Part shown: positions 52,000-63,997 of the stretch, one piece after another
How the letters are laid out: every line of letters starts with the position of its first letter
How positions within the stretch are numbered: the first letter of the stretch is position 1
Origin: Phytophthora hibernalis
Lineage: Eukaryota > Oomycota > Peronosporomycetes > Peronosporales > Peronosporaceae
Direction of reading: 5' to 3'
Assembly (NCBI GenBank): GCA_012656075.1
Contig: JAAKBF010000151.1
Location: 992,001-1,056,000 of the forward strand
DNA length: 64,000 bases
Made by a program: the position numbers and the translations under genes
Notes under the pieces: model-generated
Databases searched by the model: none
What the model was told of the DNA's origin: nothing
What the model saw: the letters and a program-made list of their open reading frames with translations, nothing else

Positions 52000-53500
52000 A
52001 TGCCAATGTTGCTGACCCACAGCGCGGTGGCGTTCGCGCGCGTGTCGCCCACGAACGCCTCGCTGCATTGCAGCATCCCAACAACTCACTCATGCCTCCT
52101 CCTTCTCCTCCACCGCCTCTGGATCCATCGCCACCACAGCCGCGCTGAGCCCCGACGATTTCTCGAACATGCACGGCCACGTGAAGGCGCGTCTGGACTA
52201 CAAGAAGCTCGTGGAGAACGTGGACGCGGCCATAGAAAACGGCAACAAGCGCTTCAGCGAGGGTAACCCGCAACTCGTGGCCGATCTGTACCAGCGCCAA
52301 TCCAAGCTCCGCCACACCGCCAACCTCCTACGAGCGGAACGCAACACGCACGCCAAGCAACTCGGCCAGGCAGCTGCAGCCAGGAAAAAGCAGGGAAAAG
52401 AGGCAGAAGAAGCCTTCGAAGTTCTGCGTCTCCGTGGACAGGAGATCAAGCGTGAGATCTCGGACGTCGAGAGCGAACTGACGCAGGTGTCGACGGAGAT
52501 GGAGCTCGAAGCGCTCAAGATCCCGAATGGCACGCATCCGGATGTGCCTGTGGGTGCGGAAGAGGAATCACGTGTGGTCATGAGGCATGGAGAGAAGCCC
52601 GATTTTTCGTTCAAGCCGAAGGATCACTACGACTTGGCTACGGAACTGGAACTGCTCGACACCCAGACGGCTGCTCGAGTTGCGGGGTCCAAGTTCACCT
52701 ACTTGTGCAACGAAGGTGCTATGATGGAGATCGCCTTGGTGCACTGGACGCTGAGCAAGCTGCGGGCGCGTGGATTTAAGGTCATGCTTCCGCCTGATGT
52801 GGCACATTACAAGCTTGTGGAAGGCTGCGGCTTCCAGCCGCGTGGCGAGGCGACGCAGATCTACTCAATCGCCAACTCGGACCTGTGTCTGACTGCTACG
52901 TCGGAAATTACGCTTGCTGCGATGAAAAGCAACGAGATTTTGTCGACTCCTACGCTGCCACTGAAGTACGCCGGCTTTAGCCACTGCTTCCGTACTGAGA
53001 TTGGCCACGGTGGCCGTCTGACGCGTGGTATTTACCGCATCCACCAGTTCAGCAAAGTGGAGATGTTTGCCTTCTGTGCCAACGAGAAACAGGCCCAGGA
53101 GTTTTTCGACGAAATGGTTGACATTCAGACGAGCATGTACGCAGAGCTGGGTCTGCACTACGAGCTGGTGGATATGGCCACTGGTGACCTCGGTGCGCCT
53201 GCGTACCGCAAGTTTGACTTGCTGGCCTGGATGCCTGGTCGTGAGGAGTACGGAGAAGTCTCAAGCATGTCCATGTGCACAGACTATCAGGCTCGCCGCC
53301 TCAACATTCGCCACAAGGACCCGAAAGATGAGGAGGCTGGAACGTCTTTTGTGCATACGCTCAACGGTACGGCTTGTGCTGTCCCTCGTCTCCTCATCAG
53401 TTTGTGGGAAACCTACCAGCAGGAAGACGGGTCCATCATTATCCCCGAGGTTCTGCGGCCGTACATGGGTGGCCAAGAGGTCATCCGTAGCCCTGAGTAG
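52000..53500 (+). CDS. Seryl-tRNA synthetase, probably organellar
   Basis: The frame from 52169 to 53500 encodes 443 residues. It has an N-terminal helical arm that contacts tRNA-Ser (NPQLVADLYQRQSKLRHTAN, EAFEVLRLRGQEIKREISDV), then the class II core: TSEITLAA, motif 2 FSHCFRTEIGHGGRLTRGIY with HQFSKVEMFAF, the serine-site region EYGEVSSMSMCTDYQARRLN, and motif 3 NGTACAVPRLLISLWE. It charges tRNA-Ser. Upstream, ATG 52000/52006 starts a basic, Ser/Ala-rich leader (MLLTHSAVAFARVSPTNASL) typical of mitochondrial targeting; it is out of frame with the body by one base, with the change near 52080, while the in-frame residues before M52169 (ASSFSSTASGSIATTAALSP) also look leader-like. Confidence 0.9.
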
Positions 53501-53660
53501 AGCACACCCGTAGCAAGACAGACCAGTACAGAGAAGCCAAGCAAGTGAAGTGCGCCGGTACCCTCCTCCTCCGCCAATAGACGTCTCCACGTTATCTGCT
53601 GTATAGCCGATTATCTGCGGTCGCTGTCGCGTGTTTGGTAGTGTTCAATTGCCTGCTTAT

Positions 53661-54974
53661 CTATTCCAATGTGCTACTGGATGCCGTATTGTTGCTGACG
53701 CTATTTATCGGGCTGTTGTTGTCCTCTAGTGCCCGCACATAGAGCGACCCGAGAACGCAGTCGCGAACGTTAAAGGAATCGAAGCGTCCGGTGGCTGTAA
53801 GCACATATACCTGCTTCTCGGTCGCGGCAGTAATAATGCCGGACGTCACGCGCTCGTCGTGACTTTCGTCCACGTTACTAGTCGCCGCTTCTGTTCGCTG
53901 ACGCTTGTAAACTTCGACTTCCTGCCCCTCCTGCAGCATGCGCGGGTTGTAGTGAAGTCTGGGTTGTCGGTTCTTCGTTGCTGCCTTCGTCAGACTATGC
54001 GATAGTGTCGCAGACTCAGGTAAATTTGGTCCCGGCGGTATCCTCTTGGAGTGATGGTCCATGGACTCTGTCGTTTCGGTTTCTTCTCCTTCTGCTGCTT
54101 CTTTTTCGACTGATGCTGTTGCTTCTTGTCTGGTTTCATCTTGTGTTTCCTGTCAGACTTGTCCAAGGCCTCTGTATTGCACGGGACAGCACTCCGAATT
54201 GCTTTCAGGTCCTCTGCGATCTCCTTGGGCTTCATCTGCTTCACCACAGGTCGGAAGACGGACGCGCGTCCCAACAGCCGTTCGAGCCGCTTTTTCTCGT
54301 GGAACTGCACTCTGTGTGCTCTCTCTTCGGGCGACGCTGAGGCCAGGAACACATCTTCAGGTCCATCGTCTTCACCATCACTGGTGTACATGGTGCGTCG
54401 TCTCCTCAAGCTGTTACCCGAGCTCTTAGCCGGAGTGGAAAACCCTCTGGGGGTCTCGTCCCTCACCGCTCGACGACGGCGACTGGTCACACTGACTCCA
54501 TCCTTGCTGTCTGCAGTCTCCGCAGCTCCCGTTCAATGTCCACACTCATCTCTCTCTCGAGATCAGCACAGCGACTGGTGTACGTCTCCTGGCAATATCA
54601 CCGGCGTACTCGTAGACTTTCAGAGCCGCCGTGTGCCGTCGCTCCAGAGCCGCGTGGGCCTGGGCCACCCGCTGCTGCCTTGTGAACTTGAGCAGCTCAC
54701 AGCCAACTACAAAGTCCTCTGCCGTCTCGCCGTGTAGTCTGCGTTCCAGATCATCTAGTCGCGCCAGTTCGTGCTCCAGACTCTCGCGATCTCTGGGCAG
54801 CGCGTCGGCGCCAAAGTTGTCGTCGCTTTCGTAGGATCCTTCTCGATCCACGGCGTCTTCGTTGCTCTCGCTGTCACTGCTGATATAGGAGTTCACGGCC
54901 GAGTCAACAAGCGTATAACGGCGCTCCGAATCGCCCAGGGAGGCGCAGGACGCCAACCCGTCCGCCACATCCAT
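53661..54974 (-). CDS. Unknown acidic/basic coiled-coil protein (frame broken)
   Basis: Probable start ATG 54974 (MDVADGLASCASLGDSERRY). Frame one has an acidic Ser/Asp region and helices (RESLEHELARLDDLERRLHG). Near 54540 the coding appears to move to frame 54490-53990 (TSRRRRAVRDETPRGF, EERAHRVQFHEKKRLERLLG, then a Lys-rich tract). Near 54020 it moves to frame 54062-53661 (HYNPRMLQEGQEVEVYKRQR, then SGIITAATEKQVYVLTATGR), the last part resembling a small beta-barrel such as Tudor or SH3. I cannot name the family; chromatin or RNA binding is only a guess. Confidence 0.45.
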
Positions 54975-55116
54975 CGCCTCAATGCGACCCACGTGCGTAA
55001 AATTCCTGAGTGACGATTGTCGCGGACCGATTGGACCGCTAACGTGATATTTCGGACAATTTTGCACTAGAAATTCAGCCAAAATGCTTATCATGGGACC
55101 GACGCTCTCCTCTCCT

Positions 55117-55420
55117 CTATGCGCGCCGCTTGTGCGCCACGCGCTCGAAGCACGCGCGCAGCTTCTGAACTCCTTCTCACACGCCTGGCGACTCACGCCT
55201 CCGTGGATGTCGGCCACACACTTGCCGTACACTTGGATCTGGTGACATCAGCGAGAAAACAATTAAAAAATGACATCTGCAGCCACAAGGCTCCGATAAC
55301 CATCACCACCAGAATGAAATGGTAGACACCTACATCCATAGGACAGTCCGTCAGCATCTGCGAGAAGAGCTTGCCCATGCGCACGGGTGTCTTCTTGGTG
55401 GTTGAGGTTCCTGCGGGCAT
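55117..55420 (-). CDS. NDUFAF8: NDUFAF8-like twin-CX9C protein, two exons
   Basis: Exon 1 55420-55334 (MPAGTSTTKKTPVRMGKLFS... ending in LTDCPMD) and exon 2 from 55238, joined across a 95-base GTAGGT..CACCAG intron, create a CX9C pair spanning the junction (C-PMDIQVYGK-C). Exon 2 then has SRQACEKEF; after a one-base shift near 55173 the frame reads KLRACFERVAHKRRA and stops at 55117-55119, giving a second CX9C. YGKCV and CEKEF-x-K-LR-x-CF match the complex I assembly factor NDUFAF8. Such proteins are imported and oxidised in the mitochondrial intermembrane space. The single indel breaks the frame as given. Confidence 0.65.
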
Positions 55421-55702
55421 TGCGCTTCCTAGTCTCTTGAACTGACAGTGTCCAATCACAAAATGGGCGTGAAAGCTTAGCAGTAGACAACTCGAGCTGG
55501 CTGCTTGCAATGTGTTCAAATGGATGTTCATATTTTTCTTTAGTGGTTAAGTAGCACTCGCCGCCATCCAGCATCAAAATCGAGTTGCGGTACTAGGAAT
55601 GCTGCGATGAGTGGTTTGTGGTGGCGACGTAGCATGTCAAGCCTTCGATCGTCCTGCTGCCCCGCGCGCCTTGCCTCGTAGTTTCACGGCGTTGCGCCTA
55701 AG

Positions 55703-58700
55703 CTACCCTTGAAATTCGGAATCAGTGTCACTTTCGTCGCTCGAAGGGTACTGCGGTACATGAAGGTCAGGCGCATTTGCGGCTGTGGCTATGGCTGGCG
55801 CTTGCGCCACCTCCGCTGGTGTGGCTATGGTGGCAGGTTCTGACTCCACTTTCGCTTCCGCGGTGGACGCGCTCGTCTTCTCTTCTTGATCAGCAGTGAC
55901 AGTGTCCTCGACAGTAACACTCGCCACTGCTGACTTCTCTTCAGCGTTGTGGTCATTCTCCACATCCCGCTCTCCTGCCACTGCTGCTTCGACAGGCGCA
56001 GGAGTCTCAGGGACAGCTTCAACTGCTTGTGCAACTTGGACGGCGGGGGTCACCTGTGAGGGAGGCGCGGGAGGGCCATCACCACGTTGCCATCGCTTTC
56101 GGGTTCAGTTTCAGTATCCTGCGGCGGCGGGGATTCTTGAAGCTGCTGGATGATACTCTTCGTACTGGACTTTAGGACCTTGCGAATAGCAGTGAGAACC
56201 TGCTTGCCGTCCACGGCCGTCTCCTCCTCGAACAAGTCCTGAAAGCGGAAGAACATCTCATTCACGGACTCTTTGAACAGACCCACCAGCCGTTCACGCT
56301 CGTCTGAGCCGCCACCAGTGTGCGCTGCTACGGCAAGCATATCTTGAGCCTCGCGCTTAATCTCCTCAGCGGCAGCCAGGGCACGCTCTGCTGCCTGTTC
56401 ACGCTCCTTCACTGCAGCAAAGTTCTCGTCGAAACTCTTCTTCTGCCCCCGAGGGCTAGAACCGGGTGACGACAAACGGCCAGACGCCAGTGTCCGCTCG
56501 ACTTGCTCAAACTTCTCTTGCTCCAGATCTTTCACCTGCTGTTGAAGCAGCTCAATTTGCTCGACAAAAAGCGCTTCTCTTCAGCCGCCAGGACACTTTC
56601 CTCCTCTGTATTCTCCTTCGGGACTACTGTCTTCGACTCCAGTTCCGTCTCCAGCTCAAGAACGCGTGCTGAGGACGCGTCCAACTTGCCAGCCAAGTCT
56701 TGCCTCTCCTGCCGAAGTTGTGCAACCTGCTGGGCAGCCTTTTCTAGTTGCTGCTTCGAGTCATGCTCCTTGCTTTCACTGAGAGCCGCCAAGTGCCGTG
56801 TCTGCTCCTCCACATCGGCCTGTAGACGCAATCTGTCGTCGTTAACCTTCTGCAGTTGCGTCTGAAGCGACCGAACCTGTTGCTCCAATCCCGCAGTTGC
56901 CGTTGAAAGTTCAGACGCCTTGACTTGAAGAGCCACATCGTGTTGCTTTTTCGTGAGCACTAGTTCCTGTTCAGCTAAGCCACGAGCCTGTGTCTCTTTG
57001 GCAAGCTGCTTTTCTGCACGAGCGCGGGCCTCGCGCTCAAAATTCAAAGCCTGCTTGTGCTCCTCAGTCTCATTTTTAGCACCCTGTTGTTGTTGGAGCT
57101 GGTAGTAGGCAGTCAATAATTGCTGGTACTCGGCGTGCAAACGGTTTGTTTGGGTAACTGCAGCATCCCGCGCATTAGCCAAAGCACTCAACTCCGACGT
57201 TGCATTCAGCTGAGAGCTGGCAGCGGACTGATACCGTTCCTGTAGCGTGCGCTTATCTTCCTGCAGCCTCTGATTTTGATTCAAAAGCTCCTCACAACGT
57301 TTCTCGTACGATGACTGCTGTTGGTGCTGGGAGTTGATCTGCGTCAAAAGCCTGTCGTTCTCACTGGCAAGCCTCTCCACACCCCGAATTACTGCAGCCA
57401 CATCACTCGGCCCAGCGCCGATCCCAGAGCCAGAATTGGATGACGTGCTCGGCGCCATTCGGATTAGATAGTCTACCTTGGCGTTTAGCTCTGATAGCAT
57501 AGCATCGGCGGGGCGTCCTCCACCAAGCGCATTATTGTTGAATAACGCTGAGGAGCTGGGAAAACTACTGTTGAAGCCGCCACTTGCACCGAAGCCCATC
57601 GATCCAAAACCACCACCAGTGGCACCCATCCGCTCGCGCTCAAGCGCACGTGCTTGAAGCTCTAATTGCTGCTCACGTTGAAGCAAACGTAATTCCTTCA
57701 ACTCCATCTCATTCTTTGCAGCGGCACTGCTCAAGTCTTCTTCGTAGGGGACGAGGTCTCCGTTCCTGGTCGCATCGCTTCTATCATTCAGACTGCGATT
57801 GCTATTCGAGCGCGATGATGATGCACCTTCGACAGCATTGCTAGTGCCAGAGCTGGGGCTTGAGCGCCGTCGAGATGCCTTCTTCTCCGTGGTAGACGGC
57901 CGGGAGCAGCCTCTGTTGCTACTGCTGTATTCACAGCAGGCACAGACTTCCGCTGTGTTGCACCATGTCCCGTCTTGGTCTTGAAGAGCTCAATCTCGAA
58001 CAAATACCAATCCTGCCCGTTCGTTTTTCCGGGCGGGGCCAGCACCATACGCTTGCCGCCCTTCCTCATGCCCACAATACCCTCTTCCAAACCTTTAATG
58101 CGTTCGCTGCTATCTCCAAGTCGGATCTTACGCAGATCGCTCTCTCCAGCCTTTTCAAAGGGTGCGTATTTCGTCACCACGTCTGCCGGCGCCGAGTTCG
58201 CATTTCCCACCACTCTCCACGCACTGAAAGCAACCGCCACGGTGTCCCCATTGCTCACCTGTTGGGTATCAGGCTTCACAAACACCAGCTCATCCTGAAT
58301 CAAACCCGTCGGGTTCGTCTTGGTCACGGTCTTCTCACTACCCCAGATCTCCACGTGGATCTTGGCCAGGAAAACCTGCTTCATGAACTCCAATACTTGC
58401 GCATCACTCGAGAACTTGACCGACCAATTCACCCCTTGCTCGTCGTAAAAGTTCACGTAACTTTTAGCTTGCAGCGTCGGCTTGAAGGTCGCCAACTTGA
58501 TGGGGACGGCACACAAATGTTGCTTGGCAGCATTGTAGAACAGTAGGTTGTAGGACGTCTCGGCACCCACAATAACGCACCCCACAGCAGCTTTACTGCC
58601 GGTTGTGGCGCCTCCCTGCTGCACGTATTTACGTGCCGTGGCGTCGTATTGATACAGTGAGACCATGGTGGAGAACACAACGGAGGAGGGTGCCGAGGAT

Positions 58701-58848
58701 GTTGCGGGGCCACCGACGGCTGCTTCTGTTGCTGCTGGTTGTGCGAAGGCTCTCGGGGTGCCGTGTAGCGCAGCGCATCGTTGCCTCCACCGCCAGTGGT
58801 CGAATCCTGAAAGATGCCGTTCAGGCGAGAGCTCGGGTTGGACGCCAT
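55703..58848 (-). CDS. FKBP15: FKBP15-like protein (WH1-like, FKBP, long coiled coil), frame broken
   Basis: Start ATG 58848 (MASNPSSRLNGIFQD). After a frame change near 58760, frame 58870-57788 has a WH1-like domain (MVSLYQYDATARKYVQQGGA, SYVNFYDEQGVNWSVKFSS) and an FKBP-type domain (NGDTVAVAFSAWRV, LRKIRLGDSSERIKGLEEGI, VGMRKGGKRMVLAPP). The next frames, 57734-56532, 56535-56050 and 56053-55703, supply a long coiled coil (about 400 residues), a helical segment and an acidic tail ending EFQG, each joined by a short overlap. This is the architecture of FKBP15/WAFL, linked to endosome movement and actin. Key peptidyl-prolyl isomerase residues appear only partly conserved, so enzymatic activity is doubtful. 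Confidence 0.82.
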
Positions 58849-60938
58849 TTGCAACGGCTACACTGGACACTAGATGGCGAGAAGCACACGGTTGGGATCA
58901 GGAGAAGAGGGGGAGAAGGCAAACGCAATACAGAACGCCGGAAAACGCTCGGAATGACGCCAAAATGAAAGTTTCTTGCGCCTCTGCTTACGCCTGGGAA
59001 CTTCTGATACCGGTACCGGTAAAGTGACGACAAAGCAACCCAGCCGTAATTGGCGTGTCACACGTAAACAGTGGATTTTGTTTTTGTGTTCGATTTTTTT
59101 TAAAAAAGAAATCATTCAATTATCTGGCAAAAACGTAGGATTGTTTTGCTACAAGGCCAAGACGCATGATTATTGGTTAAAAATGCAGACTAATAGTTGC
59201 GGTTCGCTGTTGATTGTATTGATGTTGCTCCGACATCTTCCTTGGAATTGACAACCCAGTGGATACTGCAACAGCAGTGATATGCCGCACCTTTACACCC
59301 CAGTCGAGAAAGTTTCTTGCATGTTTTGGTTGGGGGGTCATGAGCACGGATATTCATATTCATAAGCGGAGGATGGCCGTGATGACTGTCGCCGAACCAC
59401 CACAGTTTCCATACCCGAAGGGGTCCGTGCGAGGAAACACAAAAGCCTTCAGCAATAGGTGAAATTTGCCATCATAAAAGTGAGCAATGCTGCAATCGGT
59501 GGAACGTTTGGTCTCAGTAGACACCAATGATGTCACTTGCGCTAGACCAACACGCTCCAGTAGCCGCTCAGTTGTAGTCTCCAGTTGATCCTTTGTAATG
59601 TTGCCTACTGCAACCCCTTTTCGCCATCAAGGTGTGGTGTCCATCTTTTCTGGCACCTCCAAACAACCAGTCACCTCAGCTGTGAAGGCCGCGTCCACGG
59701 ACTGTATTTTAGCTATAAAAGGATCACTTGTGCTGGTCCCAACCTCCGTCCTCTTCTCCAGCCATCGCCTTCCTATCGCGAGCGGGCACCTTCTTGCTCC
59801 TCTTCGCCTTGCTCGTGGTCGCCTGGGTGTTCGACGAGCGCTCTGTGAATTTCGAGCGTGCGGAGAGCGTCGTGTTGATAGTGACCGCCGGGTACGTGAT
59901 AGATACCGAGCTACTGGTTGGGTGCCGGATCCATGGTGGGTGTCAAGTGCATGGTGGGCGTCGTGCTGGAAGAGGCCGTCGTGTGTGTGACGGGTACCGA
60001 GCTCATGGTGGGCGTCGAGGGTGGTACAGTTACATCTCGGTGACATTCCGCCTACACCATGTGCGTGGGGAAGCTCAGCAAGTCTGGCTGGAGGCGGCTC
60101 CAAGCCTCCACGAGCCGCGCGTGCTCGTCCGGGTGCGAGCGCTGCAATGCCGCCGGGTCCTGATCAAAGCGACGAGACGTTAGCCATGAGCAGAAGGCAT
60201 GCGAACATGGGCTGCGGCTGGGATGGCCTGTTTCCGACCAGAGTGTATCCTCGTCGGGGGTATGGTGAGCGTCGAGTGCAAGGCAGACTTTGACGATCTG
60301 GATTCCGTTTTGGCGAATGGCGTGCATTGACTGATCGTTGGTTATTCAGGTGACGATATAGACACCATCCGAGCACAAAAATGCTGCATATAAATTCGAA
60401 GTAATACATCTTCACATCATTTTGAATGACAGTAAAAATAGGAGCGGAAAATCCTACGATCTAATACAAACAAGTTGTATCTGGCTACGGCCTTCTATTC
60501 GAGGGTTTGGACTTAAATTCCATACTTAAGCCGACAACAACAGTAAACCGTAACCTTTGTGTAACCCTTAAGCTCCAAAAGCTTGAGTTAAGGTTATCGA
60601 TGCAAGAACTACACTTCAAAATAGTACTGTAAGCTTATCTGGACGATCATCTTGGAGCAAAATCAAAAATAGCTCCAGAGTTTGAATAGCTCCAGAGTTT
60701 GAAAAGCTCCAGTTCTCTACATGTGGTACTTAAAAGTGTTAAAATAAGTGTTCGATCCACTGCATAGTTCTCTACATGTGGTACTTAAAAGTGTTAAAAT
60801 AAGTGTTCGATCCACTGCATAGTTCTCTAGATCTCGAGACACTACAGTACTGTAGTGCATAGTTCTCTAGGTCTCTGGATTGATCTGTCGATCGTGGTGG
60901 GCAGGGCTCGTCTGAGCCACACTCGTTTAGATAACGCC
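58849..60938. other. Intergenic with transposon-like debris
   Basis: An open minus-strand frame without a start codon runs about 59590-59190 (RLLERVGLAQVTSL, then STDCSIAHFYDGKFHLLLKA); I cannot assign it. The rest is unclear frames and the tandem repeat at 60671-60830. Confidence 0.4.
60671..60830. repeat. Two tandem repeats (16 bp and 55 bp)
   Basis: AGCTCCAGAGTTTGAA occurs twice plus a partial copy (60671-60710). It is followed by a 55-bp unit starting AGTTCTCTACATGTGGTACT at 60711 and again at 60766, with a partial third copy at 60821. Confidence 0.85.
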
Positions 60939-63413
60939 TTAACGCCTTAATAGCTTCAACTTAACTGTATTAGGTCGCGTCAGTGACTTCACGCTTTCGC
61001 TCACGCTACTGGTACTCTCCGATGTTCCCTTCTGCCTATCAATCCCGCAAGCTTTCCAGTCCTCGAAGATACCTTTCACCCCCAAGAATTGGGTGAGTGC
61101 TTCCACTCCCAAGGTGCTCACGCGACCGCCAATGGGCGAGTATTGGCGGCGCACGCGGTTCTGGCGCCAGCGCACGACAGCGAAGATCGCAGCAGCAACC
61201 GCAGCGAGCGCGAGCGCAACGGCGCCCAAGATGGCCGCAATGCCCCACTTGGCCACTGAAACGAGCAAGTGGCCTGGCTGTTCCTGCTTATTGACCGTCT
61301 TTGGGGTCGCAACTGGCACCACCGAAGGCAGGTGAGTCGGAGCGGAGCCCGGAACAGTGAGCAAGTGGCCAGCACCACCGAAATCGCAGGTCGCGCCTTT
61401 CTCGCGGTTGAGGTGCCAGTACTGGTTGAACGCCCAATCGCACTGCTCCTCCAGCGTGAGGAAACGCTTCTTGATGTCCGTACAGTCGATCTCCTGGAAG
61501 TTGCACGCGAACGCGAGGCCGTTCTTGAGCTCGAACTCCTGGACACCCCGCTTGGCGCGGCAGACAAAGTCGCCTCTGTCTTCCTTGCCGCAAGCCGACT
61601 CCACTCCATCGCTCTCGTGGTAGTCCGACACGTTCTTCGGGAACGCGCCCAGGCGCACCAGGTCCAAGAAACTCCACTTCGTAGTGAACTCCGTCTTGAA
61701 GTTCCAGAAGTACCAGCCGTGACCCACTGCAAAACCGTTCAGCTTCTTCAGCGTCAATGACTTGGTCAGCGCAGCGTCGTCCTCCTGGCCGAAAGAGTTC
61801 TCACTGGTGACCGGACACTTGCCGAACGAAGGGCCAGACATACCAGTACCGTACGGGCCCTGGATCGGCTTGGTTTTATCCAGCGGCGTGCCTGGGAAAC
61901 CCTCTCCAAGATACGTGCTGTTAACTGGGCAGTCTACCCAGCTACACGGCACCTTCGGGAATCCCGGAAGGTTGTCGTTAAACCCGTTCAACCACATTGC
62001 GCAGTTGTCCGTGCCGATCGACCACTCGCCGACAATGACAGGCATCATTGCATTCTCCATGTCTGTGATGACGTACTTCTGCTGGCAAGCATTTGAGAAG
62101 AAATCAGCAATAGTTCCAGGCGGGTTCCAGGCCTGGTAAATGTGTGTGTCCAGAGCGATATCGGGGCAGCCCTTGAGGAATTCAGCCCAGAATGTCAGAC
62201 CGAAGCGGAACGAGTCATGAATAACAAACTTCCAGGTGGGCGCCAAAGCCTTCACTCGCTTGTACGACTTCCAGTAGTACTCCTTCAGCACATCAATCGG
62301 GGTGAGCTCCCACGGCTCATTCACCGGTTCGAGGCCGATGATAGCCTTGTTTCCCTTGTAGCGGTTGATGATCGCTTCCACGGCCACGATGGAGTGGTTG
62401 AGGTGATAGTAGTTGATGTTGGAGTAATTGTGGTTGTCCACGTTAAAGGTGCCAGCCCACCCTGCCTGACGGATAGGCCAGTGCTCGAATGTGGTGGTGC
62501 CCACCGGCTGCGTGCTAGCAATGGACGTCCACTTGACGGACGTGGACCTGCCGCTGTTGTCGAAGCCGTTCTGCGAGCCGATCAAGCCGTGAATGTCCAG
62601 CAGGATCTCGAGGTCGTACTTGAGTGCAAGTTCCGTCACGCGGTCAAGCGCCTCAACGGCGCCGTCCGTGCAGCCACTGTACGGCTCGTATGGGTTGAAC
62701 ATCCAGTCACCAACAGGCACACGCATCGAGTTGATGCCTGCAGCCGCCAACTCGGCAATGTCCTTCTCCGTGACCCAGTTGTCGTAGTGGATACGCAGCT
62801 GGCGGTTGGCCTCTTCCTTGCCGAGTGCCGTACAGAAGGTGTGAAGATCCATTGCAGTCTTCTCAGGAGCCTGGTCGCCGAACTTCTGCTGCGTGTTGAG
62901 GAACTGGTAGAAAAGCGTGGGAGTGATCCAGGGCTCCAGCACGAGCCAGCCGCCGAGGTTCACGCCGCGCACCTGCTTGTTGAAGGGCGTGGCGTGCGTA
63001 TCCTGGGAGCACGTCTGGTCCGTATCGTTGGGCTTGAACGTCGTGAACACGCCGCTGTCTTCCGCGAACATGGAGGCCTCGCCGTGTTTCCAGTACCATT
63101 CGTAGTCCGGCAAGTCCGGCGTGTCGCGCGGGCCCGGGTCCGGCGTAGGCACAGGCGTGGGCGCGTCCGTGGGGGCTTCAGGGGCAGGCGGAGCGGGCGT
63201 GGCATCTTCCGGCTGCGGCGGGTCGTCCTTGGGCTCGTCATCGGAGTCGTCTTCGTCTCCTGGAGGCGGCATGTCCATGGAGATCACCGCGTTAGGCTGT
63301 GCGTTCGGCTCGGCCGCTACGACCGCCTCACTGGAGACGGCGCTCGGTTGCAGCGCCACGGCTAGCAGCGCACACAGCGCCGCCGCCGTCTTCAACCTCG
63401 ATCCGACCAGCAT
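60939..63413 (-). CDS. Exo-1,3-beta-glucanase, GH5 family, membrane-anchored
   Basis: Start chosen at ATG 63413 (824 residues): MLVGSRLKTAAALCALLAVA is a good signal peptide, and an Inr-like sequence lies just upstream, whereas the upstream in-frame extension is not signal-like. Residues about 50-105 form an acidic Pro-rich linker. The catalytic domain starts RGVNLGGWLVLEPWITPTLF (149-168). It has Glu366 in LEPVNEPWE (acid/base) and Glu463 in VGEWSIG (nucleophile), the pair expected for GH5 exo-glucanases. Near the C-terminus HLLVSVAKWGIAAILGAVAL begins a membrane helix followed by a basic, Ser-rich cytoplasmic tail. It probably remodels wall beta-1,3-glucan at the cell surface. The frame is intact. 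Confidence 0.92.
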   Translation of the reverse strand: MLVGSRLKTAAALCALLAVALQPSAVSSEAVVAAEPNAQPNAVISMDMPPPGDEDDSDDEPKDDPPQPEDATPAPPAPEAPTDAPTPVPTPDPGPRDTPDLPDYEWYWKHGEASMFAEDSGVFTTFKPNDTDQTCSQDTHATPFNKQVRGVNLGGWLVLEPWITPTLFYQFLNTQQKFGDQAPEKTAMDLHTFCTALGKEEANRQLRIHYDNWVTEKDIAELAAAGINSMRVPVGDWMFNPYEPYSGCTDGAVEALDRVTELALKYDLEILLDIHGLIGSQNGFDNSGRSTSVKWTSIASTQPVGTTTFEHWPIRQAGWAGTFNVDNHNYSNINYYHLNHSIVAVEAIINRYKGNKAIIGLEPVNEPWELTPIDVLKEYYWKSYKRVKALAPTWKFVIHDSFRFGLTFWAEFLKGCPDIALDTHIYQAWNPPGTIADFFSNACQQKYVITDMENAMMPVIVGEWSIGTDNCAMWLNGFNDNLPGFPKVPCSWVDCPVNSTYLGEGFPGTPLDKTKPIQGPYGTGMSGPSFGKCPVTSENSFGQEDDAALTKSLTLKKLNGFAVGHGWYFWNFKTEFTTKWSFLDLVRLGAFPKNVSDYHESDGVESACGKEDRGDFVCRAKRGVQEFELKNGLAFACNFQEIDCTDIKKRFLTLEEQCDWAFNQYWHLNREKGATCDFGGAGHLLTVPGSAPTHLPSVVPVATPKTVNKQEQPGHLLVSVAKWGIAAILGAVALALAAVAAAIFAVVRWRQNRVRRQYSPIGGRVSTLGVEALTQFLGVKGIFEDWKACGIDRQKGTSESTSSVSESVKSLTRPNTVKLKLLRR

Positions 63414-63451
63414 TCTCGCCGACGTCCAGAAACCTCTTGTGCCCGACGGAG

Positions 63452-63468
63452 CAAATGCGGAAATGAGG
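63452..63468 (-). promoter_or_regulatory. Inr-like sequence of the glucanase gene
   Basis: Minus strand CCTCATTTCCGCATTTG, about 40-55 bases upstream of ATG 63413. It resembles the oomycete consensus TCATTYYNCAWTTT with one extra base. Confidence 0.4.
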
Positions 63469-63965
63469 GATCTTTTGGCGCCCCTTCCGAACGAAGATAC
63501 GACGCAGAAATTACAGAAGTAAACGGAAATAAACACGTTTAATTACGAAAGTAGATTGAGTTGTTTGCGATTTACTGCAAGAGTAGACATACACATGAGA
63601 TAAAGATGGTGATATTACAGCTTTGCGATCTTCTGGCAGCATCGCACATTCTGGTGTTGTCAGCCATCGTTGGGTGGTCCAAACGGCGTCTCCGCTGGCG
63701 ATATCAACAGCACAGGATGGCGACAGTCGACAGTGCTCTTGACTGCGCTGACCGTCGCCGAGACCAGGCAGTCTGCTCGATCGCGGATGGTGAGTGGGGG
63801 CGGGCTGCCACTCACCATTGGTTGCCGCCGCATTCAGCGCACGCCAGTCCCCCTCATCGTTTGGCACAAAAACCTCGGAACTTCCGAGTCGGAAGGCGGA
63901 CGGAAATCAGGATCGGCATGGGCGCCTAACGCATGAGACAAATTCGCTGATGATGGACCCATTAG

Positions 63966-63997
63966 AGTACATGTACCATGTTACAGGTACATGTACT
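63966..63997. repeat. Perfect 12-bp inverted repeat
   Basis: AGTACATGTACC at 63966-63977 and GGTACATGTACT at 63986-63997, separated by 8 bases. Each arm is itself nearly palindromic. It could be the end of a repeat continuing past the window. Confidence 0.6.

Noticed and set aside
60939..63536. Upstream ATG 63536 for the glucanase
   Set aside because: The extra 41 residues spoil the signal peptide and include the Inr-like element. ATG 63413 gives a standard secretion signal.
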